A stretch of 64,000 bases of DNA from Paraburkholderia ultramafica (GTDB lineage Bacteria > Pseudomonadota > Gammaproteobacteria > Burkholderiales > Burkholderiaceae), in the NCBI RefSeq assembly GCF_902859915.1, contig NZ_CADIKK010000010.1, forward strand, positions 62,001 to 126,000, given 5' to 3'. The notes below the pieces were generated by a model. The model ran no database searches and was not told the origin of the DNA. It saw only the letters and a program-made list of their open reading frames with translations. Shown one piece after another: positions 19,320 to 28,828 of the stretch. Within the stretch, counting starts at the first letter, position 1; the number at the start of each line of letters is the position of its first letter. Both the position numbers and the translations under genes were made by a program.

Positions 19320-19637
19320 GTGGGCGCGAAGATCGACGGACATGTGACCTTCAATATCGCTGAAATCGTCGCGAGTTACATGATTACGCCAGCGCTGCAA
19401 CCCGGCACTGCGTACAGCTATACCGCAGGCAGTGTGTCGGCGACCGGACAGAAGCCGCGCTACAACGAGTTCGATGCGAGCGCTGATTATTTCCTGTCCA
19501 GGAGCACCGACGTGTACGCGTGCGCCACGTACATGCGCGCCGGCAGCGGTGCTAACGCCGACCTTGCTCCGGTATTGTCGGCGTCGAGTTCAGCCGATCA
19601 GGTGGCCCTGCGTGTGGGGGTGCGCAAGCGGTTCTAG
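19320..19637 (+). pseudogene. Porin C-terminal remnant
   Basis: About 105 residues match the end of Burkholderia-type trimeric porins: YMITPALQPGTAYSYTAG, FDASADYFLSRSTDVYACAT and the final strand QVALRVGVRKRF with terminal phenylalanine. The N-terminal two-thirds, including any signal peptide, are missing, and the sequence before 19320 does not look like porin in any frame. It directly follows the collapsed ligase operon, so both may reflect the same deletion history. Confidence 0.75.
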
Positions 19638-19726
19638 TCTGGCGGCACGCGCGTGGAGCGTGCCGCTGCGTCAACACGAAAAGACATCGATGGGGGCGCT
19701 CCGTATCGGCGTACGGAATTGCGTCT

Positions 19727-20139
19727 TTACCGCCGGTCGAGCGAATATTTGCCGGCGCCGGTCACGCACAACAGTAGCAGCCCGCCGATAATGCTGATGT
19801 TCTTATAGAAGTGAATCATGTTGTCGTACTGCATCGCGCCGGTCATGTTCCAGTAGTGGTGGCCGATGAACGCGGCGCCTAAGGTATACACCGCGAGCAG
19901 CAGAGCCAGCGGCCGCGTATAAAAACCACCAGCAGCGCGATGCCCACCACAAACTCCATCACCACGGCGATGATCGTCGACAACTCGGGCGCGGGCGCGC
20001 CGCTCGACGTCATGTAAGCGACGGTGCCGGAAAAGCCCGTCAGCTTCGACCAGCCGAACATCACGAACAGCACCATCAACAGAACACGGGCGGCGAGAAT
20101 GACCGCGTCTTTCTGGTTTTCAATCAACGTGTAGCGCAT
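19727..20139 (-). pseudogene. DoxX-family membrane protein gene, disrupted by a one-base frameshift
   Basis: The frame from ATG 20139 reads [20 protein letters not shown], then [19 protein letters not shown] and [11 protein letters not shown], typical of DoxX proteins with four membrane helices. After about residue 73 the frame leaves the family. Shifting by one base near 19921, where GTGGTTTTTAT appears where GTGGG would be expected, restores [20 protein letters not shown] and continues to TAA 19727. One G appears to be missing. The repaired protein would be about 137 residues, the normal size. It is either a real pseudogene or a sequencing error. Confidence 0.75.
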
Positions 20140-20225
20140 GATTTTCTCTCAACAGAGTAGGAAGGGGTGGCTCGCCGCACATCGTCCGGCGAGCCACGCT
20201 CAAAGCGGGGCAGCGATCGGGCAAT

Positions 20226-20951
20226 TTAAGCCCACAGTGCCGAGGTCTCGATGTCACGCAGATCGAACACCAGCACTTCCGCGTCATGCGCTTGCGTGAA
20301 GGTCAGCGCTTCTTCGCCACGCACCCGTGCGCCGTCGCCTTCACCGAGTTCGACGCCATTCACCGTAACACTGCCGCGCGCCACATGGATGTACGCATAA
20401 CGATCGCTGGCCAGCTCGAGCCGCGCCGTTTCCGCGCCGTCGAACAGCCCGGCATACACCCGCGCATCCTGTTGCAGTACCAACGAATCATTCGCACCGT
20501 CCGGCGACATCACGAGGCGCAACACGCCGCGCTTCTCATCCGCACTGAAATGCCGCTGCTGATACCGCGGCGCCGTGCCCATTTTGGACGGGGCGATCCA
20601 GATTTGCATGAAGTGCACCGGCTCGCTCTTCGAATGGTTGTATTCGCTATGCGCGACGCCGGTTCCCGCACTCATCAACTGGATGTCGCCGGGCACGATC
20701 ACCGAGCCGGTGCCCATCGTGTCCTTGTGTTCCAGCGCGCCTTCCAGCACGTACGAAAAGATCTCCATGTCGCGGTGCGGATGCTTGCCGAAGCCTTGCG
20801 CCGGTGCAACCCGGTCGTCGTTGATCACGAGCAGGTCGGAGAAGCCGTTCTGCTTCGGATCGTGATAGTTCGCGAAGGAAAACGTATGACGCGAGCTGAG
20901 CCAGCCGTGCTCCGCGCGGCCGCGTTGATTGGCGTGTCTGATTTCGAGCAT
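20226..20951 (-). CDS. Pirin family protein
   Basis: A 241-residue pirin (bicupin). The N-terminal cupin contains FANYHDPKQNGFSDLLVIND and the metal-binding HPHRDMEIFSYVLEGALEHK; QLMSAGTGVAHSEYNHS follows. Bacterial pirins bind a metal and some have quercetinase activity; the role here is unknown. ATG 20951 (MLEIRHANQRG) matches the family start, while the in-frame start at 21023 is less likely. It is divergent from a LysR gene with about 130 bp between starts, a very common pirin arrangement, so that regulator probably controls it. Confidence 0.92.
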   Translation of the reverse strand: MLEIRHANQRGRAEHGWLSSRHTFSFANYHDPKQNGFSDLLVINDDRVAPAQGFGKHPHRDMEIFSYVLEGALEHKDTMGTGSVIVPGDIQLMSAGTGVAHSEYNHSKSEPVHFMQIWIAPSKMGTAPRYQQRHFSADEKRGVLRLVMSPDGANDSLVLQQDARVYAGLFDGAETARLELASDRYAYIHVARGSVTVNGVELGEGDGARVRGEEALTFTQAHDAEVLVFDLRDIETSALWA

Positions 20952-21083
20952 CTTGTTTCTCCTTGGGTTGTGCGATCCGGGCCAGATGTGTGTCCGCGAT
21001 CCATGAACGACAGTGTAGGTCAATCTGGATGGTTATAATCGCCATCAAACGGGAAACACTGTCACGATGGAGTGGACAATACG

Positions 21084-21974
21084 ATGCAGCTCGATGACAT
21101 GCGGATTTTCGTCGCCACGGTCGACGCGCACAACTTCACCGCCGCGGCCAACCGGCTCTCGCTGTCGAAGCAGTTCGTCAGCCGCCGGGTGATGGCGCTG
21201 GAAGAGGCGCTCGGCGTGCAATTGCTGATCCGCAACACGCGCAAGCTGGCCGTGACCGAACTCGGCCAGGCGTTTTACGAGCGCGCGCGGCGCATTCTCG
21301 GCGAAGTCGAGGACGCCGAGCAGGCCATGTCGCTGCGCCGCGCCGGCCCGCGCGGACTGTTACGCGTGAGCGCGCCGATGTCGTTCGGCATGACGCATCT
21401 GTCGCCGCTGGTGGCGATGTTCCTGCGCGAGCACGGCGAGGTGCGCTTCGACATGGAGTTGAGCGACCGCACCGTCGACGTGGTGGGCGAAGGCTTCGAC
21501 ATGGCGATCCGGATCGGCACGTTGGCGGATTCGACGCTGGTCGCGCAGAAGCTCATCGACGTCAGGATGGTGGCGTGTTGCAGTCCGGGGTATGTGAGGC
21601 GCCGTGGGACGCCAGCCGTGCCAGCCGATCTGGAGCGTCATGCCTGCCTGTTGTACGGGCATGGCGGCACGGTCAGTTGGGACTTTGTGGTCGATGGGGT
21701 GGTGAAGGGCGTTGAAGTGCGCGGGCCGCTGCGGGCCAACAATGGCGAGCTGGTTCGCGACGCGGCCGTCGCCGGTCTGGGAATCGTTCGGCTTCCTGAT
21801 TTTATCGTCGCCGATGCGCTCAGGAGTGGTCAGCTAGTGCCGGTCCTCGAAGCATTCCTGCCCACCGCAACTGGCGTCTACGCGGTGTATCCGCAGCATC
21901 GGCAAAGCTCCGTCACGATTCGGGCTTTCGTGGAATTCTTGCGGAAGCATTTGAAGAAGAAGCTGGCGGCGTGA
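21084..21974 (+). CDS. LysR-family transcriptional regulator
   Basis: A 296-residue LysR protein of the CrgA/AaeR-like subgroup. MQLDDMRIFVATVDAHNFTA and the helix-turn-helix ANRLSLSKQFVSRRVMALEE start it, followed by VSAPMSFGMTHLSP, typical of this subgroup. I prefer ATG 21084; GTG 21072 is in frame four codons earlier. It is divergent from the pirin gene and probably represses or activates it. The C-terminal substrate domain is complete. Confidence 0.9.
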   Translation: MQLDDMRIFVATVDAHNFTAAANRLSLSKQFVSRRVMALEEALGVQLLIRNTRKLAVTELGQAFYERARRILGEVEDAEQAMSLRRAGPRGLLRVSAPMSFGMTHLSPLVAMFLREHGEVRFDMELSDRTVDVVGEGFDMAIRIGTLADSTLVAQKLIDVRMVACCSPGYVRRRGTPAVPADLERHACLLYGHGGTVSWDFVVDGVVKGVEVRGPLRANNGELVRDAAVAGLGIVRLPDFIVADALRSGQLVPVLEAFLPTATGVYAVYPQHRQSSVTIRAFVEFLRKHLKKKLAA

Positions 21975-22131
21975 GGGGCTTGAGCTTGCGCGGTGTAGTA
22001 GCAACCAGCGAGCAACCAGCAACGTGATGACCGCCGGTGACGCTTATACGACAGCGAGGCCGGCGCTGCGCGCGCCGGCCGCCACTTGCCACGACGTGTC
22101 CATCGCATCACGTCGGGCGCTCTAACGGGGC

Positions 22132-23148
22132 TTACCCGTTGCGGAAAATGAAGCTGTACCCATTCAGCGCCGGCACCCCCCCAAGATGCGCATACAGCAC
22201 GCGCGAGCCCTCCGGAAATTCGCCTTTGCGCACCATGTCGATCATGCCGTGCATCGATTTGCCTTCATAGACCGGATCGGTCAACACGCCTTCAAGCCGT
22301 GCGCACAAGCGGATCGCCTCCAGTGTGCCTTCGTTCGGCAGCCCATATTCCGGGCCGCCGAAGCGCTCGTCGAGCACCACGTCCTTCGCGGTGATATCGC
22401 GGCCAAGCTCGACCCGTTCCGCGGTCTGCTTCGCGATCCGCGTGATCTGCTCGCGCGTCTGCGCGGGTTTCGCCGACGCATCGATGCCGATCACGCGTTC
22501 GGCGCGGCCGTCGGCGGCGAAGCCCACCACCATGCCGGCCTGCGTGCTGCCCGTCACCGAGCACACGACGATGTAGTCGAACTTGAAGCCCAGTTCGGCT
22601 TCCTGCTGACGCACTTCTTCCGCAAAGCCGACGAACCCGAGCCCGCCCAGCGGATGATCGGAGCAGCCCGCCGGAATCGCGTACGGCTTGCCGCCGGCGG
22701 CGCGCACGCTCTCCAGCGCGTCTTCCCAGCTCTTGCGAAAGCCGATGTCGAAGCCGTCAGCCACCAGCCGGACGTCGGCGCCGAGAATACGCGACATCTG
22801 GATGTTGCCGACGCGGTCGTACACGGCATCGGAATAGTTGACCCAGTTCTCCTGCACCAGCACGCACTTCATGCCCAGATGCGCGGCGACCGCCGCCACC
22901 TGGCGGGTCTGGTTCGACTGGATCCCGCCGATCGACACCAGCGTGTCGCAACCCTGCGCGAGCGCTTCGGGGATCAGATATTCGAGCTTGCGCGTCTTGT
23001 TGCCGCCGAACGCAAACCCGCTATTGCAGTCCTCGCGCTTCGCATACAGATGCACCTTGCCGCCGAGGTGTTTGCTCAGACGTCTGAGCGGCTGGATCGG
23101 CGTCGGTCCAAAGGTGAGCGGGTAGCGAGGGAATCGTTGCAGGTTCAT
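22132..23148 (-). CDS. acdS: 1-Aminocyclopropane-1-carboxylate (ACC) deaminase
   Basis: A 338-residue PLP enzyme that converts ACC, the ethylene precursor of plants, to 2-oxobutyrate and ammonia in the cytoplasm. The PLP lysine is in [26 protein letters not shown] follows. Glu295 ([11 protein letters not shown]) and Leu322 (HLGGVPAL) are present, the residues that separate true ACC deaminases from D-cysteine desulfhydrases. Length equals that of characterised enzymes. It is divergent from the Lrp-type gene acdR, the known regulator arrangement; the 163-bp AT-rich gap between them should hold the control sites. It marks a plant-associated lifestyle. Confidence 0.97.
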   Translation of the reverse strand: MNLQRFPRYPLTFGPTPIQPLRRLSKHLGGKVHLYAKREDCNSGFAFGGNKTRKLEYLIPEALAQGCDTLVSIGGIQSNQTRQVAAVAAHLGMKCVLVQENWVNYSDAVYDRVGNIQMSRILGADVRLVADGFDIGFRKSWEDALESVRAAGGKPYAIPAGCSDHPLGGLGFVGFAEEVRQQEAELGFKFDYIVVCSVTGSTQAGMVVGFAADGRAERVIGIDASAKPAQTREQITRIAKQTAERVELGRDITAKDVVLDERFGGPEYGLPNEGTLEAIRLCARLEGVLTDPVYEGKSMHGMIDMVRKGEFPEGSRVLYAHLGGVPALNGYSFIFRNG

Positions 23149-23311
23149 GGCGGCTCCGTGGTCGGTGGGTTTTCGACGCGAACAGCAGGGCGTCGCGTTG
23201 AATCAATGGTAGGGAAAACCGTCTGAAATGAGCTTGCGAAAAAATTCCGTTCGGCATACTTTTAGAAAAATGAAATCTGAAATTGATTAATAAAAAGTCG
23301 CATAGAAAATC

Positions 23312-23839
23312 ATGAACGCAACAAAAATTCGCAACGCTTCAAAGGGGGCCGACATTTCCGCCGCGCCGGCCGATCCGCTTCAGGCGCTCGACCGCATCGA
23401 CCGCGCGATCCTGCGGCAGTTGCAAACCGACGCGTCGATTTCAAACGTCGCGCTCGCGGCGAGAGTCAAGCTGAGCGCGCCGGCGTGCTTGCGGCGCGTC
23501 GAACGGCTCAAGGAGTCGGGGCTGATTCGCGGGGTGGTCGCGTTGATCGATCCGAAGGCGGCCGGTGCGGGGATGCTGGTGATCATCGGCGTGGTGCTGG
23601 ACCGCTCCACGCCGGAGTCGTTCGCCGAGTTCGAGAAAGCCGCGCAGAAGGTGCCCGGCTGCATGGAGTGCCACGTCGTGACCGGCGAGTTCGACTATTT
23701 CATGACGATCCGCACGCGCGACAGCGACAGCTTCAATCGCTTGCACGCCGAGCAATTGCTTTATCTGCCGGGGGTCCGGCAAATCCGCTCGTTCATGGTG
23801 CTCAAGGAAATCCTGTCGACCACGAAATTTCCGCTGTAA
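23312..23839 (+). CDS. acdR: Lrp/AsnC-family regulator of acdS
   Basis: A 175-residue Lrp/AsnC protein. The DNA-binding part has LDRIDRAILRQLQTDASISN and the helix-turn-helix VKLSAPACLRRVERLKESG; the C-terminal RAM effector domain contains GCMECHVVTGEFDYFMTIRT. Position divergent to acdS identifies it as AcdR, which activates acdS when ACC is present in characterised bacteria. The gap 23149-23311 is unusually AT-rich for this window, consistent with Lrp-type binding. Confidence 0.92.
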   Translation: MNATKIRNASKGADISAAPADPLQALDRIDRAILRQLQTDASISNVALAARVKLSAPACLRRVERLKESGLIRGVVALIDPKAAGAGMLVIIGVVLDRSTPESFAEFEKAAQKVPGCMECHVVTGEFDYFMTIRTRDSDSFNRLHAEQLLYLPGVRQIRSFMVLKEILSTTKFPL

Positions 23840-23973
23840 CCAGCGCCGTCACACAAAAACACGCGCATGCTGTCATAAAGCGCGCTTCCGAACGACCAAC
23901 CTCAGGACCACTCGCGAGCGGCGCAACCGGCGTCGGAACGGGTGAATGGTATGGACTTCCCGGAGCGATCATC

Positions 23974-24487
23974 ATGGCCTGCAGCAGACGGATATTTCTC
24001 AGGTTAATCGGCGCGGCGTCGCTCGCCGGCGGCGCGCCCACATGGCGCACGGCCCACGCGGCGGACACGGGCGCGGCGGCGGCTTACGAGGTATCGCACA
24101 GCGACGCCGAGTGGCACAAGCTGCTGAGCGACGCGCAGTACAACGTGCTGCGCGAAGCGGGCACGGAGCGTCCGTTCAGCAGCCCGCTGAACGACGAACA
24201 GCGCGCCGGCACGTTCGCGTGCGCCGGTTGCAAACTGCCGCTGTTCTCGTCGAAGACCAAGTTCGACAGCGGCACTGGCTGGCCGAGTTTCTGGCAGCCG
24301 CTGGACCATGCGGTCATCACACATACCGACAAGTCGTTCGGCATGACGCGCGACGAAGTGCTCTGCCGCCGCTGCGGCGGGCCACCTCGGTCACGTGTTC
24401 GACGACGGACCCAAACCGACCGGCCTGCGCTACTGCATGAACGGTCTCGCATTGATATTCACGCCCGCGGCGGCCGGCGTGAGCTGA
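23974..24487 (+). pseudogene. msrB: msrB, methionine-R-sulfoxide reductase, disrupted by a one-base frameshift
   Basis: The N-terminus MACSRRIFLRLIGAASLAGG looks like a signal peptide, followed by an MsrB domain: WHKLLSDAQYNVLREAGTER, zinc pair FACAGCKLP, FDSGTGWPSFWQP and second zinc pair LCRRCGG. After that the frame breaks. Removing one G in the run at 24379-24381 restores [20 protein letters not shown], which carries the catalytic cysteine, and reaches TGA 24485-24487. As written, the product loses the catalytic cysteine. It precedes msrA, so the pair forms a periplasmic or membrane-bound repair operon. Genuine mutation and sequencing error cannot be separated here. Confidence 0.8.
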
Positions 24488-24505
24488 GCGAATCAGGGGG
24501 ACATC

Positions 24506-25249
24506 ATGAATATCGGGAAACGCATTGACGGCAGGGCGGCCCGCTCGCGCGCGATGGCTCTTGCGGTGTCGCTCGGAATCGGCGCGCTGGCGCTGCTGCT
24601 CGCGCAGCGCATGGCGTTCCCGGCGGAGGCCGCGGTGGTGATTGCGCCGCCCGCGCTCGACGAGCCGATCTCCACAAACGCCGCTCACGAGGAAACGGCC
24701 GTGTTCGCGGGCGGCTGCTTCTGGGGCGTGCAGGGCGTGTTCCAGCACGTGCGCGGCGTCACGAAGGCGGTGTCGGGCTACTCCGGCGGCCAGCGCGAAA
24801 CTGCGGAGTATGAGATCGTCAGCGGCGGCGGGACCGGCCACGCGGAATCCGTGCAGGTCACGTTCGATCCCACCAAGGTGACCTACGGCCAACTGTTGCA
24901 GGTGTACTTCTCGGTGATCCAGGACCCGACCCAGTTGAACCGCCAGGGACCGGACAGCGGTACGCAATACCGCTCGGCGGTGTTTCCGTTGAACGACACA
25001 CAGCGCCGCGTCGCGCAGAGCTATATCGCGCAGCTTGAAAAAGCGCACGTGTTCCCGGCGCCGATCGTCACCCGCACCGAGCCGTTCAAGGGCTTTTATC
25101 CGGCCGAGACCTATCACCAGAACTACCTGACGCTGCATCCGAACTCCGCTTATATCGCTTTCAACGACATGCCGAAGATCGCCAATCTGAAGCGTCTGTT
25201 CCCCAATCTGTATCGCGACAAACCGGTGCTGGTCGAAGCCGCGCAATAG
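24506..25249 (+). CDS. msrA: Peptide-methionine (S)-S-oxide reductase
   Basis: A 247-residue MsrA that reduces the S-epimer of methionine sulfoxide in damaged proteins. The catalytic cysteine is in ETAVFAGGCFWGVQG; later landmarks are GYSGGQRETAEYEIVSGGGT, GHAESVQVTFDP and ETYHQNYL. Residues about 16-40 form a hydrophobic segment, so the enzyme is probably exported or anchored facing the periplasm, unlike the shorter cytoplasmic MsrA. It follows msrB by 18 bp, and a terminator follows it. The frame is intact, unlike msrB. Confidence 0.93.
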   Translation: MNIGKRIDGRAARSRAMALAVSLGIGALALLLAQRMAFPAEAAVVIAPPALDEPISTNAAHEETAVFAGGCFWGVQGVFQHVRGVTKAVSGYSGGQRETAEYEIVSGGGTGHAESVQVTFDPTKVTYGQLLQVYFSVIQDPTQLNRQGPDSGTQYRSAVFPLNDTQRRVAQSYIAQLEKAHVFPAPIVTRTEPFKGFYPAETYHQNYLTLHPNSAYIAFNDMPKIANLKRLFPNLYRDKPVLVEAAQ

Positions 25250-25276
25250 CGGCACCGGCATTCGCCGGATGGTTTC

Positions 25277-25310
25277 CCGGCGTCGCAGCGCGCGACGCCG
25301 GTCGGGTTTT
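25277..25310 (+). terminator. Rho-independent terminator after msrA
   Basis: Ten-base stem CCGGCGTCGC / GCGACGCCGG with a five-base loop, followed within a few bases by TTTT. It lies 27 bp after the msrA stop. The rest of the gap 25250-25631 contains no gene I can support; a short open frame at about 25425 (MNLFIQKAAWAAL) ends after 13 codons. Confidence 0.65.
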
Positions 25311-25631
25311 CCCCAGCTCATCCCGCCGGCCAGGCGCGCCACGGCGCGTTCGGCCGCCACGCACTCACTGTCCACCGGCGTGGCGCAGATTTTGCGGCGC
25401 TGCGTTGGCCGGCCAATCGTTCGCATGAATCTGTTCATACAGAAAGCGGCGTGGGCGGCCTTGTAGCCGGTATGGGCAGTGGGCCTCGTCGTGCAGTGCC
25501 TGTCGTTCTCTGCAAAAAGTACAAGCCGTAAGTCACAGCGCGGCAGTCGCCCGGGCGTTTTCTTTTCCGTTGCGGACCCTGGGCGAGAACGTAACCTCTT
25601 TCGCGATACGCGAGTTCGGAGGCCTCTGGTG

Positions 25632-26525
25632 GTGAACAGCCGTAGAAAGCGCAGCGGCATGCTCCGCAATAAACAAACAGGCATCGCGGCAACGTCTCTG
25701 GTTGCCGTGACTCTCGGCGGCATGCCCTTCGTGCCGGGCTCGGCGTCGGCTCAGACGCCTTCGCCATTGGGCGAATGGCAATACTCGGTCGGCGTTCCGC
25801 TGCAGAAGATGTGGCAGCCGGCTATTCCGGACTGGCAGGTGCGCGTCGGGGTGGCGACATCGTTCCAGCCGCGCTTCGAGGGTTCAGACCGGTATCACGT
25901 CGTGGCCGGACCGAGCATCGACGTGCGCTACAAGGACCTGTTCTTCCTGTCGAGCGGCGAAGGGTTCGGGGTCAACTTCGCGCAGGGCGAGAACTGGCGC
26001 ATGAGTCTCGCCGCCGTCTACGACCTCGGCCGGCGCGCCCACGACGATCCTCAGGAGCTGAACGGACTCGGCAACATCGACGCGGCGGCGGGCCTCAAGC
26101 TCTCGGGTGAATATGTCGTTTCGAAGGACTTCCCGCTCGTGCTGCGCGCCGACATCAGGCGTTATTTCGGCGGCTCGAATGGCTGGATCGGCGACCTCGG
26201 CGCCTACCTGCCGATGCCGGGCAGCTCGAAGACGTTCTTCTGGTTCGCCGGTCCGAACGTGTCGTTCGCGGACTCCACCTACATGAACAGCTGGTTCGGC
26301 GTGAATCAGGAGCAGGCGGCGCACTCGCAGTATTCGCAGTACCACGCGAGCGCGGGCGTCAAGTCGGTGGGTTTCGGCATCAGCGCGGTGTGGCTGTTCG
26401 GCAAACACTGGTTCGCGACGGCGGACGGCGCATTCCAGCAACTGGTCGGCAGCGCGGGCAATAGTCCGATCACGCGCGCCAGGGCCACTGGCGTGGCCGA
26501 CATTTCGATCAACTACCGTTTCTGA
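25632..26525 (+). CDS. MipA/OmpV-family outer-membrane protein
   Basis: A 297-residue outer-membrane beta-barrel protein of the MipA/OmpV type, some of which scaffold peptidoglycan enzymes. A signal peptide ends in GSASA-QTPSP. Barrel-like stretches include DWQVRVGVATSFQPRFEGS and VVAGPSIDVRYKDLFFLSSG, and the C-terminus VADISINYRF ends in phenylalanine as outer-membrane proteins do. GTG 25632 has GGAGG nine bases upstream; ATG 25659, which also leaves a signal peptide, is an alternative. The gene stands alone. Function unknown. Confidence 0.85.
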   Translation: MNSRRKRSGMLRNKQTGIAATSLVAVTLGGMPFVPGSASAQTPSPLGEWQYSVGVPLQKMWQPAIPDWQVRVGVATSFQPRFEGSDRYHVVAGPSIDVRYKDLFFLSSGEGFGVNFAQGENWRMSLAAVYDLGRRAHDDPQELNGLGNIDAAAGLKLSGEYVVSKDFPLVLRADIRRYFGGSNGWIGDLGAYLPMPGSSKTFFWFAGPNVSFADSTYMNSWFGVNQEQAAHSQYSQYHASAGVKSVGFGISAVWLFGKHWFATADGAFQQLVGSAGNSPITRARATGVADISINYRF

Positions 26526-26780
26526 CGCGAGGCTTTGACGCTTGAATCGAGGGACGACGGCGCTTGCCGTCCCCGCTCTGTCATTAGCCGCGAAGGGCGT
26601 CCAGATACTTGTGGGTAGATCGCTTGCTGCCTCCTGATTGCGCGTTAGACCGGGCTTTCCACTGGCGCGCCCGAACCCGAATTGCGCACGCCGCTGAAGG
26701 ATGGTGACGTTGCCGCCCGCCGGTTCCGCTGTGCTACGCTAGCCGGAACCGAATCCACGCAGGGCGACCCGAATCCCATC

Positions 26781-27599
26781 ATGCGTTCCTGGCGCATCGC
26801 TCCACCGCACCGCAGCGCGCAGATCAGCACCGCGCGTGCGACCGAGCTTGTCATGTCGATCTCGCACCCCGACGCCGACGCGCTCGCCGCGAGCATTCTG
26901 AAAACCGTCGGCGACACGCTGCCCGTTTCGCAGTGCACCATCTTCGCGTACGAGTTCGACGCGCGGCCGCGCACCGTCTCGGCTGCGGATCATCGCGGCG
27001 GCCGGTTTCTGCGCGATGTCGCCGACCGCTACGCGACGCACTTCTATGCGCTCGACGGCAACCGCGCGATCATCGGCGGTGCGCCTATCGCGCCTGCTCG
27101 CGACGCGTTGGTGCTGCATCAGCAGCGCAGCGAAGAGATCGAGAACGAAGCGTATCGCGCGGCCTGTTATGCGCAGCCCAACGTGTCCGACCGGTTGTCG
27201 CTGCTGGTGCAACCGATGGACAGCGTCTGGCTGTCGATCAATCTGTATCGTGACAGCGCATATGGCAGTTTCGCGCCGGGCGAGCTGGAGCACGTCGAAA
27301 GCGTCGCGCATCTGTTCGCGCATGCCGCGAAAAGCCATTACGCGCTTAACGGACAGCATCAGCAAGGGTCGGCGGCGGCGATGCTGGCGCGGGTTCGACG
27401 CGCGTGTCCGGCACTCACGCCGCGCGAGCTAGATGTGCTGCGCGGCACGCTCGACGGCGCGAGCGCCGCCGAGATCGCCGCGCAAATGGGCGTCAAGCCC
27501 GCGAGCGTTATCACGTATCAGAAGCGCGCCTACGCCCGGCTCGGTATCTCCAGCCAGCGGCAGTTGTTCGCGTTGTGTGTGCAGCCGGAGCGGGGCTGA
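26781..27599 (+). CDS. LuxR-family transcriptional regulator
   Basis: A 272-residue regulator. The C-terminal helix-turn-helix is clear: CPALTPRELDVLRGTLDGAS, AAEIAAQMGVKPASVITYQK and AYARLGISSQRQLF. The N-terminal 190 residues form a sensor-like domain (SQCTIFAYEFDARPRTVSAA) without the conserved residues of autoinducer-binding domains that I can recognise, so this is probably not a quorum-sensing receptor. ATG 26781 is preferred; an in-frame start exists at 26682. No synthase gene is nearby. Confidence 0.85.
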   Translation: MRSWRIAPPHRSAQISTARATELVMSISHPDADALAASILKTVGDTLPVSQCTIFAYEFDARPRTVSAADHRGGRFLRDVADRYATHFYALDGNRAIIGGAPIAPARDALVLHQQRSEEIENEAYRAACYAQPNVSDRLSLLVQPMDSVWLSINLYRDSAYGSFAPGELEHVESVAHLFAHAAKSHYALNGQHQQGSAAAMLARVRRACPALTPRELDVLRGTLDGASAAEIAAQMGVKPASVITYQKRAYARLGISSQRQLFALCVQPERG

Positions 27600-27669
27600 G
27601 CCTGCAAGCCGAACTGTCGCTCGCATTGCATCGCATTGCGTTGTGCAAGTCGGCCGTCGTTTTCAGCCG

Positions 27670-28611
27670 CTATGCGCGCTTTGCCCGCGCATCGGCCTGA
27701 GTCTCGCGATCCCAGCGCTTCAGCCACGGCATGACGAAATCCGCGAACCCGTCCGTGGGCGGCGACAGCGCGCGTTCAGTCGAGCGATACACGCAGACCT
27801 CGCGAATGCTTTCCGGATCGACGATGCGCTTCATCACCAGCCCGAACGTGCGTGCCAGCGGCGCGACGTAAGCCGGAGCGAGCGTCACGGCCAGGCCCTG
27901 CGACGCGAGGCCGAAGGCGGTGGTGACGTTGTCTACCACGTCCACCGGAATGATGCGGGCTTCGACCGGCAGATTGGCCAGCATCTGCCCGACGGCGCGC
28001 TCGTGATCGCGGCCGGTGGCGACGATCGGCACGTCGCGCAAATGCTGCCACTGCACGCGGCGCCGCGTGCTCAACGGATGGGTCGACGCGCACCACATCA
28101 CCCACGGGCTCGCGAACGCCGGATCGCAACGCACGCGCGCGCCGCTTTGCCGGTCCGGCCCGATCGCGAGATCCACGTCGCCGCTCTCGACCCGCTCCAC
28201 CAGTTGCTCGACCACAGTGTCGCAAATACGCACGACCACCTTCGGCTTGTCGCGCGCATAGTCGGCGATCGCCGCGGGCAACGCGGTGGCCGCCAGCACC
28301 AGCGGCGCGCCGACCCGCACGATGCCGGCGGCGCGGTTGCGGATGTCGTCGGCGGATTGCGCGGCGGCGCGCACGTGGCGCAGCACCGATTCGGCCGACG
28401 ACAGAAAATCCTGCCCCGCACTCGACAGATTGACGCGCCGCGTCGTGCGGTCGAACAGCCGGAAGCCGAGTTCCGTTTCCAGTTCGGCCAGCAACTGGCT
28501 GACCGCCGACGAGGTCAGGCCGAGCCGTTCCGCGGCCGCGCCGATGCTATGCAGATCGACGATCGCAAGAAACGCTTCGAACTGACGGATGGTGACGCGG
28601 GTGAGTGGCAT
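27670..28611 (-). CDS. LysR-family transcriptional regulator
   Basis: A 313-residue LysR protein. MPLTRVTIRQFEAFLAIVDL and the helix-turn-helix AAERLGLTSSAVSQLLAELE are at the N-terminus; the CysB-like C-terminal effector domain is complete. It is divergent from the aminotransferase/aldolase/reductase operon starting at 28829, with about 215 bp between starts, and probably regulates it. The inducer is unknown. Confidence 0.9.
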   Translation of the reverse strand: MPLTRVTIRQFEAFLAIVDLHSIGAAAERLGLTSSAVSQLLAELETELGFRLFDRTTRRVNLSSAGQDFLSSAESVLRHVRAAAQSADDIRNRAAGIVRVGAPLVLAATALPAAIADYARDKPKVVVRICDTVVEQLVERVESGDVDLAIGPDRQSGARVRCDPAFASPWVMWCASTHPLSTRRRVQWQHLRDVPIVATGRDHERAVGQMLANLPVEARIIPVDVVDNVTTAFGLASQGLAVTLAPAYVAPLARTFGLVMKRIVDPESIREVCVYRSTERALSPPTDGFADFVMPWLKRWDRETQADARAKRA

Positions 28612-28777
28612 CAGGCGATTCTAAAGAAAAACTTACGAATCGTGAAAAATCAATTGATTGTGTGTCGCGAGGCCGTGGCCGACACTCGCCCCGGTCGACG
28701 CATCAACCGAAACCCGCTTAGACTTCCGATTAGCCCTGTCGTCCGCAACTCAGCTCATCATCAGCTTGGGACCAGGC

Positions 28778-28810
28778 CACATCGAGGCCACATCGAGGCC
28801 CCCTCGAGGC
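28778..28810. repeat. 11-bp tandem repeat, about three copies
   Basis: The unit CACATCGAGGC occurs twice, followed by a diverged third copy CCCCTCGAGGC, just upstream of the aminotransferase start at 28829. Its position in the presumed leader could affect expression, but nothing in the sequence shows this. Confidence 0.7.
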
Positions 28811-28828
28811 CGCATTCAAGGACTTGCC

